64,000 nt of DNA, taken from assembly GCF_024055725.1 (NCBI RefSeq), contig NZ_JAMXMX010000003.1, positions 186,001-250,000 of the forward strand. Reading direction: 5' to 3'. Below are positions 39,887 through 49,500 of this stretch, one piece after another. Below the pieces are notes generated by a model. It was not told where the DNA came from. It saw nothing but the letters and a program-made list of their open reading frames with translations, and searched no databases. Source of the stretch: Actinoallomurus spadix. Lineage in GTDB: Bacteria; Actinomycetota; Actinomycetes; Streptosporangiales; Streptosporangiaceae. Position numbers and translations under genes: made by a program. The stretch's first letter is position 1; each line of letters starts with the position of its first letter.

Positions 39887-40573
39887 TCAGCGGGCGGAGT
39901 CCCACCGCTCCCCGGAGCCGTCGCGGGCCCGCACGAGTCCCGACTCGTAGGCCAGGACGACCAGTTGCGCGCGGTCCCGGGTGCGCAGCTTGGTCATCGC
40001 CCGGCTCACGTGGGTCTTGGCCGTCGTCGGGCTGATCACCATGTGCGCGGCGATCTCGTCGTTCGACATCCCGCGGGCGACCAGCGCGGTCACCTCGCGC
40101 TCCCGGTTGGTCAGGACGTCGAGCACGTTCGGGGAGGCGGGCGGGCGCCGGGAGACGAACTCCCGGATCAGCCGGCGGGTGATCGCCGGGGCGAGCAGCG
40201 CGTCGCCCCGGGCGGCGACGCGGACGCCGTGCAGCAGGTCGGCAGGTTCGGTGTCCTTCACGAGGAAGCCGCTCGCGCCCGCGCGCAGCGCCTCGAAGAC
40301 GTACTCGTCGAGCCCGTAGTTGGTCAGCATCACGACGTGGACGCCGGACATCCGTTCGTCGGCGGTGATCCGGCGGGTCGCCGCGATCCCGTCGAGGACG
40401 GGCATCTGCACATCGACGAGGGCGACATCGGGCAGGCGGGCGGCGGCGAGCTCGACGGCCTCCCGCCCGTCGGCGGCCTCGGCGACCACCTCGATGTCGT
40501 CCTCCGCCTGCAGCAGGGCGCGGAACCCGGCGCGGATCAGCGCCTGGTCGTCGGCGAGCAGCACACGGATCAC
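39887..40573 (-). CDS. NarL/LuxR-type response regulator
   Basis: 228 residues. The receiver has the DD pair at 8-9, phospho-acceptor Asp54 (ALVDVQMPVLDG) and Lys in LVKDTEP. The C-terminal LuxR HTH is LTNREREVTALVARGMSNDEIAAHM. It overlaps the histidine-kinase gene by 4 bp (ATGA). The two form a complete two-component system; the target genes are unknown. Confidence 0.95.
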   Translation of the reverse strand: MIRVLLADDQALIRAGFRALLQAEDDIEVVAEAADGREAVELAAARLPDVALVDVQMPVLDGIAATRRITADERMSGVHVVMLTNYGLDEYVFEALRAGASGFLVKDTEPADLLHGVRVAARGDALLAPAITRRLIREFVSRRPPASPNVLDVLTNREREVTALVARGMSNDEIAAHMVISPTTAKTHVSRAMTKLRTRDRAQLVVLAYESGLVRARDGSGERWDSAR

Positions 40574-41784
40574 AGTGCCGCCTCCTCGGCGACCGCGCGG
40601 TCCAGGGCCGGGGCCGGGGCGGGGACCGGCAGGCCGCCCGGCTCCGGCCCGCCGGCGATCGGGAACTCGGCCTGGACGGTGAAGCCGCCCTCGGGGCGGG
40701 GCTCGGCGCGCAGCCGGCCGCCGAGCGCCGTGACGCGCTCACGCATCCCGGTCAGGCCCACGCCCGGCTCGGCAGGGGTCCCCGGCACGGCGCACCCGTC
40801 GTCGTCGACCCGCACGGTGAGCGTGTCCGCGCCGTACCGGATCTCGACGGAGGCGGCGGCCGGGCCGGCGTGCCGCGCGATGTTCGTCAGCGACTCCTGG
40901 ACGATCCGGTACGCCGCGCGGTCGACCGCCACCGGCAGGTCGCGGGCCCGGCCGGTGACCGTGACGTCGGCCGGCAGCCCCGCCGACCGGGCCCGGCGCA
41001 CCAGGTCCGGCAGCCGGTCGAGACCGCTCCCCGCGGGCTCGCCGTCGCGCAGCACCTCGAGCGTGGCGCGCAGCTCCCGCATCGCCTCGCCGCTGGCCTC
41101 CTGGATGGCCAGCAGGGCCTCCGGCACCGGCTCGCCGCGCTTGCGGGCGAGGTGGATCGCCACCCCGGCCTGCACCTTCACGATGGAGATGCTGTGGGTC
41201 AGCGAGTCGTGCAGTTCACGGGCGATCCGCAGGCGTTCCTCGCCGGCGCGGCGCAACGCCGCCTCCTCGCGGGTCCGCTCGGCCTCCGCGGCCCGCTCCC
41301 GCGCCTCGTGGACGTAGGCGTCCCACTGCCGGAACGCGCCGCCCATCATGGCGCTGGCCACCAGCCACCCGGCCAGCAGGAACCGGTCCTGCAGGACCTG
41401 CCTGACCGGCTCCCCGTGATGCAGCGTCAGATCCGTGATCACGACGACGATGAGGGCGACCTTGGGCACGAACACGACGAACCGGTGCCCGGCGCGCATC
41501 GCGGTGAACAGCGCGACCATCACCGGCTCTGCGGCGGCCACGCCCGGGTAGCCGCGGACGAGGTAGGCGAGCACGCACGTGGTCGTGATCATCAGCACGG
41601 CGGCCGGAGCGCGCCGGCGCATGACCAGCGCGGCGGACCCGGCCAGCAGGAGCAGGTAGCCGAACGCGTCCAGCCCGGTGCGCCCGGGCGGCGCGATGGC
41701 CGCGCCGATCAGCGCGATGGCGGCGACGGCCGTCGAGATGACCACGTCGGGCACGGGCCCGCGAAGCCGGTGCTGGATCCCCAT
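40570..41784 (-). CDS. NarL-type sensor histidine kinase
   Basis: 404 residues. The N-terminal half has five or six membrane helices (about 10-140). A coiled segment, EARERAAEAERTREEAALRR, leads to the HisKA_3 dimerisation helix with the phospho-His in IARELHDSLTHSISIVK (about 193). The HATPase_c domain has VRVDDDGC and GVGLTGMRERV. It probably senses a membrane or extracellular cue. ATG 41784 is 6 nt after TAGGCT, so it is likely leaderless. Confidence 0.93.
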   Translation of the reverse strand: MGIQHRLRGPVPDVVISTAVAAIALIGAAIAPPGRTGLDAFGYLLLLAGSAALVMRRRAPAAVLMITTTCVLAYLVRGYPGVAAAEPVMVALFTAMRAGHRFVVFVPKVALIVVVITDLTLHHGEPVRQVLQDRFLLAGWLVASAMMGGAFRQWDAYVHEARERAAEAERTREEAALRRAGEERLRIARELHDSLTHSISIVKVQAGVAIHLARKRGEPVPEALLAIQEASGEAMRELRATLEVLRDGEPAGSGLDRLPDLVRRARSAGLPADVTVTGRARDLPVAVDRAAYRIVQESLTNIARHAGPAAASVEIRYGADTLTVRVDDDGCAVPGTPAEPGVGLTGMRERVTALGGRLRAEPRPEGGFTVQAEFPIAGGPEPGGLPVPAPAPALDRAVAEEAAL

Positions 41785-41790
41785 TCGGGC

Positions 41791-41796
41791 AGCCTA
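41791..41796 (-). promoter_or_regulatory. -10 element TAGGCT of kinase gene
   Basis: TAGGCT is followed by 6 nt and ATG 41784. Confidence 0.5.
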
Positions 41797-42010
41797 AACC
41801 GCGGGCCGCCCTTTCCGGCTCCTCCCGGAAGCGGAGCCACGCGCTACTCCCACCGGAGTACGCCGGCCTCCGCTGCGCCGAACGGGGCAGCGCGACTGCC
41901 GTCCCCCGGCCGATGACGCCGCGGCGCCGGCACGGCGAGCATCGTGACGTCGGCAGGACGGAGCGCCGTCACACCGGGTGACGGCCGGTACTCACGGGGA
42001 GCGTGACCAG

Positions 42011-43402
42011 ATGACCCAAGCGACGACCGTCGGCACGGAAAGCGTCGCGCGCACGCTGCGCGACGGCTTCGCCGGGCCGGTGCACCGGCCCGGCGACGCC
42101 GCGTACGACGTGACGCGGTCGGGCTGGAACCTCCTGGTCGAGCACCGTCCGCCGGTCGTCGCCGAGGCGACCGGCCCCGGCGACGTACGGGCCGCGGTCC
42201 TCGCCGCGCGCGACTCCGGGCTGCCGCTCACCGTCCAGGCCACGGGGCACGGCACGTACGCTCCCGCCGGCGGCCTGCTGCTCACGACGGGGCGGATGGC
42301 GGGCGTACGGGTCGACCCGTACCGGCGCGTCGCCCGGGTCGGCCCTGGCGCGCGCTGGTCCGATGTCGTCGGCGCGGCCGCGCCGTACGGCCTGGCGCCG
42401 CTGTCGGGCACGCCGTTCGTCGGCGTGACCGGCTACACCCTGGGCGGCGGCACCGGATGGCTGTCCCGCAAGTACGGCTACGCCGCCGACTCCCTGCTCC
42501 GGGCCGAGCTGGTGACCGCCGACGGCGAGCACGTCACCGCGGACGCCGATCACCACGCCGACCTGTTCTGGGCGCTGCGCGGCGGAGGCGGCAACTTCGG
42601 CGTGGTCACCGCGCTGGAGATCCGGCTGTACGACGTCGGGCGGGTGTACGCGGGCGTGTCCCTGTACGACGCCGGCCGCGCGGCGGGGACGCTCGCCCGC
42701 TACCGGGAGTGGGCGGCCGGTGAGCCGGACGAGCTGAACACGGCCGTCCTGCTGATGCGGATGCCGGACGCCCCCGGCGTGCCCGAGCCGGTGCGCGGCC
42801 GGCCGGTCCTCGGCATCCGGATGTTCCACCTGGGCGGGTACGAGCAGGCCGAGCGCCGGCTCGAACCGCTGCTGGACGCGGCGGGCGCGCCGCTGGTGGA
42901 CGGGTTCCGCGCGATGACGTTCGCGGAGGCGGGCACGGCGATCGCCGGGTCCTCGGCGCCTCCGATGGCGGTCCGCCAGCACCTCGACCTGTTCCGTGAG
43001 CTGCCGGACGCGGTGCTCGGGGCGCTGCCGGACGCGGTGTTCGGCGACCCGCCGGGACCGGCGGTCGAGGTCCGGCACTGGGGTGGGGCGATGGCCCGCC
43101 CGGCGCCGGACGCCGGGCCGGTGGGCCACCGCGACGTGCCGTTCTCGGTGATCGCGACCGCGCCGTACGGGCCCGGATACGGCGACCCGGGCGTACGCGC
43201 CCGGGTCGACGCGGGCGTCGACGGCCTCGCCCGACGGCTACGGCCGTACGCGACCGGCGGATCGTTCCTGAACTTCCTGAGCGACCCGGCCCGCACCGCG
43301 ACGGCGTACACGCCCGAGGATCACGCGCGCCTGGCCCGGGTCAAGAAGACCTGGGACGCCGATGACGTGTTCCGCCCGGGCCACCACATCCCGCCGCTCT
43401 GA
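42011..43402 (+). CDS. FAD-linked oxidase, berberine-bridge-like (His-flavin only)
   Basis: 463 residues from ATG 42011 (GGGGA upstream; an earlier in-frame GTG at 41978 is less likely). PCMH-type FAD domain: the flavin-binding His is in VQATGHGTYAP, and GVTGYTLGGGTGWLSRKYG is the second loop. Bicovalent enzymes carry a Cys where this protein has Thr (TPFVGVTG), so FAD is probably attached only through His. A BBE-like end (HPDDVF-type DDVFRPGHH) is present. Such oxidases act on sugars or natural products. It lies head to head with the kinase gene. Confidence 0.85.
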   Translation: MTQATTVGTESVARTLRDGFAGPVHRPGDAAYDVTRSGWNLLVEHRPPVVAEATGPGDVRAAVLAARDSGLPLTVQATGHGTYAPAGGLLLTTGRMAGVRVDPYRRVARVGPGARWSDVVGAAAPYGLAPLSGTPFVGVTGYTLGGGTGWLSRKYGYAADSLLRAELVTADGEHVTADADHHADLFWALRGGGGNFGVVTALEIRLYDVGRVYAGVSLYDAGRAAGTLARYREWAAGEPDELNTAVLLMRMPDAPGVPEPVRGRPVLGIRMFHLGGYEQAERRLEPLLDAAGAPLVDGFRAMTFAEAGTAIAGSSAPPMAVRQHLDLFRELPDAVLGALPDAVFGDPPGPAVEVRHWGGAMARPAPDAGPVGHRDVPFSVIATAPYGPGYGDPGVRARVDAGVDGLARRLRPYATGGSFLNFLSDPARTATAYTPEDHARLARVKKTWDADDVFRPGHHIPPL

Positions 43403-43423
43403 GGCGCGCGCCGGGCGGCGGGC

Positions 43424-46400
43424 TCAGACCAGGCAGGTGGGCCCGAGGAGCTCTTTAAGGTCGCCCATCAGCGCCGGCGAGGCCGTGACCCGGAGCCTGT
43501 CGTCGAGGCGGACGACCGTGGTCCGCGGGCCGTTCTGCAGCTGCAGGTGGACCTCGGTCTGGCCCGGGTGGGCGCCGAGCACCTCCTTCAGGCCCTGGAC
43601 GACCGGCGGGGTCACCCGGGTCACCGGCATCGAGACGGTGAGCGGCCGGCCCGCGTCGCTGACCGTCAGGTCCGGCTGGGTGACCTCCATCGCGATCAGC
43701 TTCGGCGTGTCCTCGCGCTTGTCGAGGCGCGCCTTCACGATGAGGATGGCGTCCTCGGCGAGCAGCGTGGAGCACAGCTGGTACGCCGACGGGAAGATCA
43801 TCAGCTCGATGGCGCCCTCGAGGTCCTCCAGGGTGGTGAGCGCCCAGGAGTCGCCCTTCTTGGTGACCTTCCGCTGCAGTCCCGAGACCAGGCCGCCGAC
43901 GGTGACGATCTGGCCGTCCGGCCGCTCGTCGGCGGTCAGCGCGGCGATCGAGCAGTCGACGTTGGCCGACAGGATGTGCTCGATGCCGAGCAGCGGGTGG
44001 TCGGAGACGTACAGGCCGAGCATCTCGCGTTCGAAGGCGAGCAGGGTGGTCTTGTCCCACTCCCCCTCCGGGATGGCGACGTCGAACGTGGTGTCCACCA
44101 CGTCCTCGCCCCCGCCGAACAGTGAGTCCTGCCCGATCGCCTCGTTGCGCTTGATGTCGATGATCGCGTCGATGGCCTGCTCGTGCACCATGACGAGGCT
44201 CTTGCGCTCGTGGTTCAGGCTGTCGAAGGCGCCCGCCTTGATCAGCGACTCGACGACCCGCTTGTTGCAGACCTGCGGCGGCACCTTGCGCAGGAAGTCC
44301 TGGAAGTCGGTGAAGCGGCCCTTCTCCGTGCGGGCCTTGACGATCGCGTCGACGACGTTCTCGCCGACGTTGCGGATCGCGGACAGGCCGAACAGGATCT
44401 CGGTGTCGCCCTTCGGGGTGAAGTCGGAGTCGGACTCGTTGACGTCGGGCGTGAGCACCTTGATGCCCATGCGGCGGCACTCGTTGAGGTAGAGGGCGCT
44501 CTTGTCCTTGTCGTCCTTGACCGACGTGAGCAGCGCCGCCATGTACTCGGCGGGGTAGTTGGCCTTGAGGTAGGCGGTCCAGTACGAGACCAGGCCGTAT
44601 CCGGCGGTGTGCGCCTTGTTGAACGCGTAGTCGGAGAAGGGCAGCAGGATGTCCCACAGCGCCTTGATCGCCTCTTTGGAGAAGCCCTTCTCCTGCATGC
44701 CGGACTCGAAGGTGGCGTACTGCTTGTCCAGCTCCGCCTTCTTCTTCTTGCCCATCGCGCGGCGGAGCAGGTCCGCCTGTCCGAGGCTGTACCCCGCGAC
44801 CTTCTGCGCGATGGCCATGACCTGCTCCTGATAGACGATCAGGCCGTAGGTCGTGCTGAGGATCTCCTCGAGCGGCTCTTCCAGCTCCGGGTGGATCGGC
44901 GTGATCGGCTGCTGGCCGTTCTTGCGCAACGCGTAGTTGGTGTGGGAGTTCGCGCCCATGGGGCCGGGGCGGTACAGCGCGAGGGCCGCGGAGATGTCCT
45001 CGAAGTTGTCGGGGCGCATCAGCCGCAGCAGCGAGCGCATGCCGCCGCCGTCCAGCTGGAAGATGCCGAGCGTGTCGCCGCGCGCCAGCAGCTCGTACGC
45101 CTTCTTGTTGTCGAGCGGCAGCTTCAGCAGGTCCAGCTCGACGCCCTTGTTGGCCTTGATGGCCTTGACCGCGTCCTGCATGATCGTCAGGTTGCGCAGG
45201 CCCAGGAAGTCCATCTTCAGCAGGCCGAGCGTCTCGCAGGTCGGGTAGTCGAACTGCGTGATGATGACGCCGTCCGAGTCGCGGCGCATGATCGGGATGT
45301 GGTCGGTCAGCGGCTCCGCCGACATGATCACACCGGCGGCGTGCACGCCGGTCTGGCGGATCAGGCCCTCCAGGCCCTGCGCCAGATCCATGATCTGCTT
45401 GACGTCGGCTTCTTCCTCGTACAGCTTGCGCAGCTCGCCGGCCTCGCCGTACCTCGGGTGCTTCTCGTCGAAGATGCCCGACAGCGGGATGTCCTTGCCC
45501 ATGACGGCGGGCGGGAACGCCTTGGAGATGCGGTCGCCGAGGGCGTACGGGTAGCCGAGGACGCGGCCCGCGTCCTTGATCGCGGCCTTCGCCTTGATGG
45601 TGCCGAAGGTGGCGATCATGGAGACCTTGTCGGCGCCCCACTTCTCGGTGACGTAGCGGATCGCGTCGGCGCGCCCACGCTCGTCGAAGTCGACGTCGAT
45701 ATCGGGCATGGACACGCGGTCGGGGTTGAGGAACCGCTCGAAGATCAGACCGTGCGGGAGCGGGTCGAGGTCGGTGATGCCCATCGCGTACGCGACGAGC
45801 GAGCCGGCGGCCGAGCCACGGCCCGGTCCGACCGCGATCCCGTTGTTCTTGGACCACATGATGAAGTCGGCGACGACGAGGAAGTAGGAGGGGAACCCCA
45901 TCTGGCAGATGACGTCCATCTCGTACTCGGCCTGCTTGCGGTGCTCCTCGTCGATCCCCTCGGGGAAGCGCCGCTCCATGCCCCGCCAGACCTCTTTGCG
46001 GAACCACGACTCCTCGGTCTCACCCTCCGGCACCGGGAACCGCGGCATGAGGTTGCGGTACTCGAACATGCCGGTGGAGTCGACGCGCTCGGCGACGAGG
46101 AGGGTGTTGCGGCAGCCCTCGGCCCAGATATCGGACGTGTCGAGCGCCCGCATCTCGTCGGCGGTCTTGAGGTAGTAGCCGGACCCGTCGAACTTGAAGC
46201 GGCCCGGGTCGGACAGCTGCTTGCCGGTCTGGATGCACAGCAGCGCGTCGTGCGCGGACGCCTCGGACTCGCGCGTGTAGTGGGAGTCGTTGGTGACGAC
46301 CGGCGGGATGCCCAGCCTCTTGCTGATCTCGATCAGGCCGTCGCGGACCCGGCGCTCGATGTCGAGACCGTGGTCCATCAGCTCCAGGAAGTAGTTCTCC

Positions 46401-46948
46401 TTGCCGAAGAGCTCCTGGTACCTGGCGGCGGCCTCCAGGGCCTTGTCGAAGTGGCCGAGGCGAAGCCGGGTCTGGACCTCCCCGGAGGGACAGCCGGTGG
46501 TGGCCATGAGGCCGGCCGAGTGCTCGGCCAGCAGCTCGAAGTCCATCCGGGCCCACTTGCGGACGAACCCCTCGGTGTAGGCCCGGCTGGTCAGCTTGAA
46601 CAGGTTGTGCAGGCCCTCGGCGTTGCGCGCCCAGATCGTCTTGTGGGTGTAGTGGCCGCCACCGGAGACGTCGTCGCCCTTCTGGCTGGGCTCTCCCCAG
46701 CGCACCGGCTCCTTGTGGAACCGGGACGCCGGCGCGACGTACGCCTCGATGCCGACGATGGGGGTCACCCCGGCCGCGGTGGCCTGCTTGTAGAAGTCGT
46801 AGGCGCCGTGGGTGTTGCCGTGGTCGGTCATCGCGATGGCCGGCATCTTCTGCCGCTCGACCTCGGCGAACATCTCCTTGAGACGGGCCGCCCCGTCCAG
46901 CATGGAGTACTCGGTGTGCACATGCAGATGCACGAACGAGTCACTCAT
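43424..46948 (-). CDS. dnaE: DNA polymerase III alpha subunit
   Basis: The replicative polymerase, 1174 residues and full length for DnaE1. Residues 1-280 are the PHP domain with intact metal ligands ([23 protein letters not shown]); in mycobacteria this domain is the proofreading exonuclease. The polymerase palm has the catalytic aspartates in [12 protein letters not shown] (about 412-423), and fingers follow. A helix-hairpin-helix, an OB domain ([19 protein letters not shown]) and a short tail complete it. ATG 46948 has GGAGG about 9 nt upstream. Confidence 0.97.
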   Translation of the reverse strand: MSDSFVHLHVHTEYSMLDGAARLKEMFAEVERQKMPAIAMTDHGNTHGAYDFYKQATAAGVTPIVGIEAYVAPASRFHKEPVRWGEPSQKGDDVSGGGHYTHKTIWARNAEGLHNLFKLTSRAYTEGFVRKWARMDFELLAEHSAGLMATTGCPSGEVQTRLRLGHFDKALEAAARYQELFGKENYFLELMDHGLDIERRVRDGLIEISKRLGIPPVVTNDSHYTRESEASAHDALLCIQTGKQLSDPGRFKFDGSGYYLKTADEMRALDTSDIWAEGCRNTLLVAERVDSTGMFEYRNLMPRFPVPEGETEESWFRKEVWRGMERRFPEGIDEEHRKQAEYEMDVICQMGFPSYFLVVADFIMWSKNNGIAVGPGRGSAAGSLVAYAMGITDLDPLPHGLIFERFLNPDRVSMPDIDVDFDERGRADAIRYVTEKWGADKVSMIATFGTIKAKAAIKDAGRVLGYPYALGDRISKAFPPAVMGKDIPLSGIFDEKHPRYGEAGELRKLYEEEADVKQIMDLAQGLEGLIRQTGVHAAGVIMSAEPLTDHIPIMRRDSDGVIITQFDYPTCETLGLLKMDFLGLRNLTIMQDAVKAIKANKGVELDLLKLPLDNKKAYELLARGDTLGIFQLDGGGMRSLLRLMRPDNFEDISAALALYRPGPMGANSHTNYALRKNGQQPITPIHPELEEPLEEILSTTYGLIVYQEQVMAIAQKVAGYSLGQADLLRRAMGKKKKAELDKQYATFESGMQEKGFSKEAIKALWDILLPFSDYAFNKAHTAGYGLVSYWTAYLKANYPAEYMAALLTSVKDDKDKSALYLNECRRMGIKVLTPDVNESDSDFTPKGDTEILFGLSAIRNVGENVVDAIVKARTEKGRFTDFQDFLRKVPPQVCNKRVVESLIKAGAFDSLNHERKSLVMVHEQAIDAIIDIKRNEAIGQDSLFGGGEDVVDTTFDVAIPEGEWDKTTLLAFEREMLGLYVSDHPLLGIEHILSANVDCSIAALTADERPDGQIVTVGGLVSGLQRKVTKKGDSWALTTLEDLEGAIELMIFPSAYQLCSTLLAEDAILIVKARLDKREDTPKLIAMEVTQPDLTVSDAGRPLTVSMPVTRVTPPVVQGLKEVLGAHPGQTEVHLQLQNGPRTTVVRLDDRLRVTASPALMGDLKELLGPTCLV

Positions 46949-47334
46949 GCGGCTGCGCCTCCTTCAGGCATGCGACGCCACGCGTGCCCGGAGCACGCGC
47001 CGCGTCGGAAGTCGTCGTCTGGGGTGAGAGACCGGCCGGGGACCGGGTCCCCTGAGCCTAACGGTGCCACAGTGATCGCCGGGGCTCGACACTCCGGATG
47101 CCCGGTTTAAACCTGTTTTCGGTCGGCCATACCTCTCCTCCAGGCGAGGCGTCTCCGGTCGTGGCCGGCGGTCCGGACGGTGGCGCCCACCTCACCTACC
47201 AGGGTGTACCGCATCTCGGCCGGCGGATCGACCGTACGCGCGTCGCGGATCGATCACACTCCGCTGTCTTGTAAGGTCAGTGACCGTATAGCGGTTTTCG
47301 GGGGGAGCGAAAACCCGTCGAAATCGGAGGCTGC
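46949..47334. other. Divergent promoter region of dnaE and the permease
   Basis: 386 bp with lower GC than its neighbours. GGTTTAAACC at 47104-47113 is a perfect AT-rich palindrome, rare in this base composition. GGTTTTCG (47293-47300) and CGAAAACC (47308-47315) form an 8-bp hairpin just before the permease ribosome-binding site GGAGG. No gene is seen. Confidence 0.55.
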
Positions 47335-48735
47335 GTGTCCACAGCACTGGAACACCAGGGCACCGCGCCCGGCAACGAAGACGCCGGTTACGCCCAGTCC
47401 CTCGGCAACCGCCAGGTACGGATGATCGCCATCGGCGGGGCGATCGGCGTCGGGCTGTTCCTCGGAGCCGGCGGGAGGCTGGCGGCGGCCGGACCCGGCC
47501 TCGTCCTCTCGTACGCCGTCTGCGGCATCGCTGCGTTCTTCGTCATGCGGGCGCTCGGCGAGCTGGTCCTGCACCGGCCCAGCGCGGGCAGCTTCGTCAC
47601 CTACGCCCGTGAGTTCATCGGCCCGTGGGCCGGCTTCGCCAGCGGCTGGCTGTACTGGCTGAACTGGGCGATGACCGGGGTGGCCGAGACCACCGCCGCC
47701 GGCATCTACGTGCACAAGTGGCTACCGCAGGTACCCCAGTGGGTCACGGCCCTGGTCGCCCTCGCCGTGCTCCTGGCCGTGAACCTCCTGTCGGTACGGC
47801 TCTTCGGCGAGCTGGAGTTCTGGTTCGCCGTGATCAAGGTGCTGGCCATCGTCGTCTTCCTCTTCGTGGGCCTGGGGCTGGTCCTCACCGGCGCCGGCAT
47901 CGGCCACGACGGCCACGCGGGCGTCTCCAACCTCACCTCGCACGGCGGCTTCCTGCCGCACGGCGTGCCCATCGCCCTGATGAGCCTGCAGGCGGTCGTG
48001 TTCGCCTACTCGGGCATCGAGATGGTCGGCATCGCCGCCGGCGAGACCGAGAACCCTCGCAAGGTGCTGCCCGGCGCGATCGGCAGCGTCATCTGGCGGA
48101 TCGGCATCTTCTACGTCGGCTCGGTCCTGCTGCTGACCATGATCCTGCCCTGGACGGTCTACAGCGCGGGCGAGAGCCCGTTCGTCACGGTGTTCTCCCG
48201 GCTCGGCGTCCCCGGCGCCGGCGACATCATGAACGCGGTCGTGCTCACCGCCGCCCTGTCGTCCTGCAACTCCGGCCTGTACTCCACCGGCCGCGTCATG
48301 CGGGCCCTGGCCGTCAAGGGCGAGGCGCCTGCCTTCGTGGGGCGGATGAGCGGGCGGCACGTGCCGTACGGCGGGATCCTGTTCACCTCGATCGTGCTGC
48401 TCCTCGGCGTGGTCCTGAACTACGTCGTGCCGAAGATGGCCTTCGACATCGCCACCTCGATCGCCTCCCTCGGCGTCGTCGCCGTGTGGGCGACCCTGAT
48501 CTACTGCCAGCTCCGGCTCCGCGCCCGCGCGAACAGCGGCGAGATCGAGCGCCCGCCCTTCCGCATGCCGTGGGCGCCGGCGTCGAACTGGGTCACGCTC
48601 GGCTTCCTCGTCCTGGTCGTCGTCCTGATGGCCTTCGCGGACACCGCCAACAAGATCGCCTTCTGGTGCATCCCCGGCGTGGCCGTCGTGCTGTTCGCCG
48701 GCTGGCGCGTCATCCGCGACCGCCGAAACCCCTGA
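47335..48735 (+). CDS. Amino-acid permease, APC/AAT family
   Basis: 466 residues, 12 helices. The first-helix signature RQVRMIAIGGAIGVGLFLGAG marks the AAT family (aromatic amino acids, GABA, D-serine and others), and FAYSGIEMVGIAAGETENP is the family's central motif. GGAGG stands 4 nt before GTG 47335. It is convergent with chorismate mutase 41 bp away. The substrate cannot be fixed from sequence; an aromatic amino acid would fit the neighbour. Confidence 0.92.
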   Translation: MSTALEHQGTAPGNEDAGYAQSLGNRQVRMIAIGGAIGVGLFLGAGGRLAAAGPGLVLSYAVCGIAAFFVMRALGELVLHRPSAGSFVTYAREFIGPWAGFASGWLYWLNWAMTGVAETTAAGIYVHKWLPQVPQWVTALVALAVLLAVNLLSVRLFGELEFWFAVIKVLAIVVFLFVGLGLVLTGAGIGHDGHAGVSNLTSHGGFLPHGVPIALMSLQAVVFAYSGIEMVGIAAGETENPRKVLPGAIGSVIWRIGIFYVGSVLLLTMILPWTVYSAGESPFVTVFSRLGVPGAGDIMNAVVLTAALSSCNSGLYSTGRVMRALAVKGEAPAFVGRMSGRHVPYGGILFTSIVLLLGVVLNYVVPKMAFDIATSIASLGVVAVWATLIYCQLRLRARANSGEIERPPFRMPWAPASNWVTLGFLVLVVVLMAFADTANKIAFWCIPGVAVVLFAGWRVIRDRRNP

Positions 48736-48776
48736 CGACGCGAAGGCCGTCACCCGGGGTCCCGGCGCCCCGGCCG

Positions 48777-49106
48777 TCACGCCGAGGACAGGTCGTGCTC
48801 CTCGGAGGCCTCCAGGCCGGTCTCGATGACGGCCGTCATGATGCGGGCGAGCCGGTCGGCGCCCAGCCGCGGCGCGCGCGAGGCCATCGCCTCGACGATC
48901 TCGCGTTCGCGCCCGGGATCCCGGCCGGCGAAGCCGCCGACCGGCTTGAGCCGCTGCACGGTGGCCGCCAGTTCCGCACGGCGTTCCAGCAGCGTCGCCA
49001 GCGCCGCGTCGATCCGGTCGATCGCCGCCCGGGCACCGGGAATCGTCTCCGGCATGTCGTCGTCCGTCAGGGCCGCGAGAAGCGCCGCCTTGGCCTGCGG
49101 GTCCAT
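48777..49106 (-). CDS. Chorismate mutase, AroQ type
   Basis: 109 residues, all helical. It converts chorismate to prephenate, the first step towards Phe and Tyr. The family pattern is IPGARAAIDRIDAALATLLERRAELAATVQRLK, then FAGRDPGREREIVEAM with the catalytic Arg and Glu/Lys-type residues. ATG 49106 is fixed by AAGGAG 6 nt upstream; the longer frame to 49148 has none. The transcript begins with a 20-codon aromatic leader peptide and an intrinsic terminator, described separately. Confidence 0.9.
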   Translation of the reverse strand: MDPQAKAALLAALTDDDMPETIPGARAAIDRIDAALATLLERRAELAATVQRLKPVGGFAGRDPGREREIVEAMASRAPRLGADRLARIMTAVIETGLEASEEHDLSSA

Positions 49107-49155
49107 CGGAATCTCCTTCCGGGGCGGGCCCGGAGCCGAGCCGCCCACGCGCGGT

Positions 49156-49192
49156 GGAAAAGCGAAAGGCAGAGCCCACGGGGCTCTGCCTT
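49156..49192 (-). terminator. Attenuator terminator before chorismate mutase
   Basis: In transcript sense AAGGCAGAGCCC (49192-49181), loop CGT, GGGCTCTGCCTT (49177-49166), then TCGCTTTTCC. This is a perfect 12-bp stem with a triloop and a U-rich tail, an intrinsic terminator that is rare in this genome. It lies 22 nt after the leader-peptide stop and 60 nt before the mutase ATG. Confidence 0.8.
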
Positions 49193-49213
49193 CGGCCGGC
49201 TCGGGGTCGTCGC

Positions 49214-49276
49214 TCAGGTCGCGTCGACCGGCTCACCCGGAGCCGGCTGCATAAACCCGAAATAACGACGATCCAC
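49214..49276 (-). CDS. Aromatic leader peptide of chorismate mutase attenuator
   Basis: A 20-codon frame from GTG 49276 encodes MDRRYFGFMQPAPGEPVDAT, with Tyr5, Phe6 and Phe8 within the first eight codons. TACCCT lies exactly 6 nt upstream, so the mRNA is probably leaderless. A terminator and then chorismate mutase follow. Stalling at Tyr/Phe codons when these amino acids are scarce would let transcription continue. GCCGGCTC in codons 10-13 can pair with GAGCCGG in codons 15-17 or with GAGCCGGC (49202-49195) just before the terminator. This is my inference from layout; no homologue is known to me. Confidence 0.65.
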   Translation of the reverse strand: MDRRYFGFMQPAPGEPVDAT

Positions 49277-49282
49277 GCGCCC

Positions 49283-49288
49283 AGGGTA
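49283..49288 (-). promoter_or_regulatory. -10 element TACCCT of chorismate mutase leader
   Basis: TACCCT is followed by 6 nt and GTG 49276 of the leader peptide. Confidence 0.5.
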
Positions 49289-49500
49289 GCCGTGGCGGCC
49301 GGAGGATCGCCACCCAGCGGAATCCTCGTCTCGGTCGATGAGACGAAGAGCCTTCCGGGAAAGGTCATCTCCGGGTGAACCGATGCCCTTCCCGCGGCCG
49401 GCGCCGTTCTGTCGCAGTGCGGGCGTATACAGGGACGGTGGTCCACGGTGCCCGCCACGGCGGTCGCCGGTCACCGGAGCGACGGACTCGAAGGGTCACC

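Noticed and set aside
44183-47110. 975-codon plus-strand open frame opposite dnaE
   Set aside because: It is a GC-driven shadow of the dnaE third-position pattern; the sequence is Arg/His/Val/Gly-rich, without domains, and dnaE on the other strand is certain.
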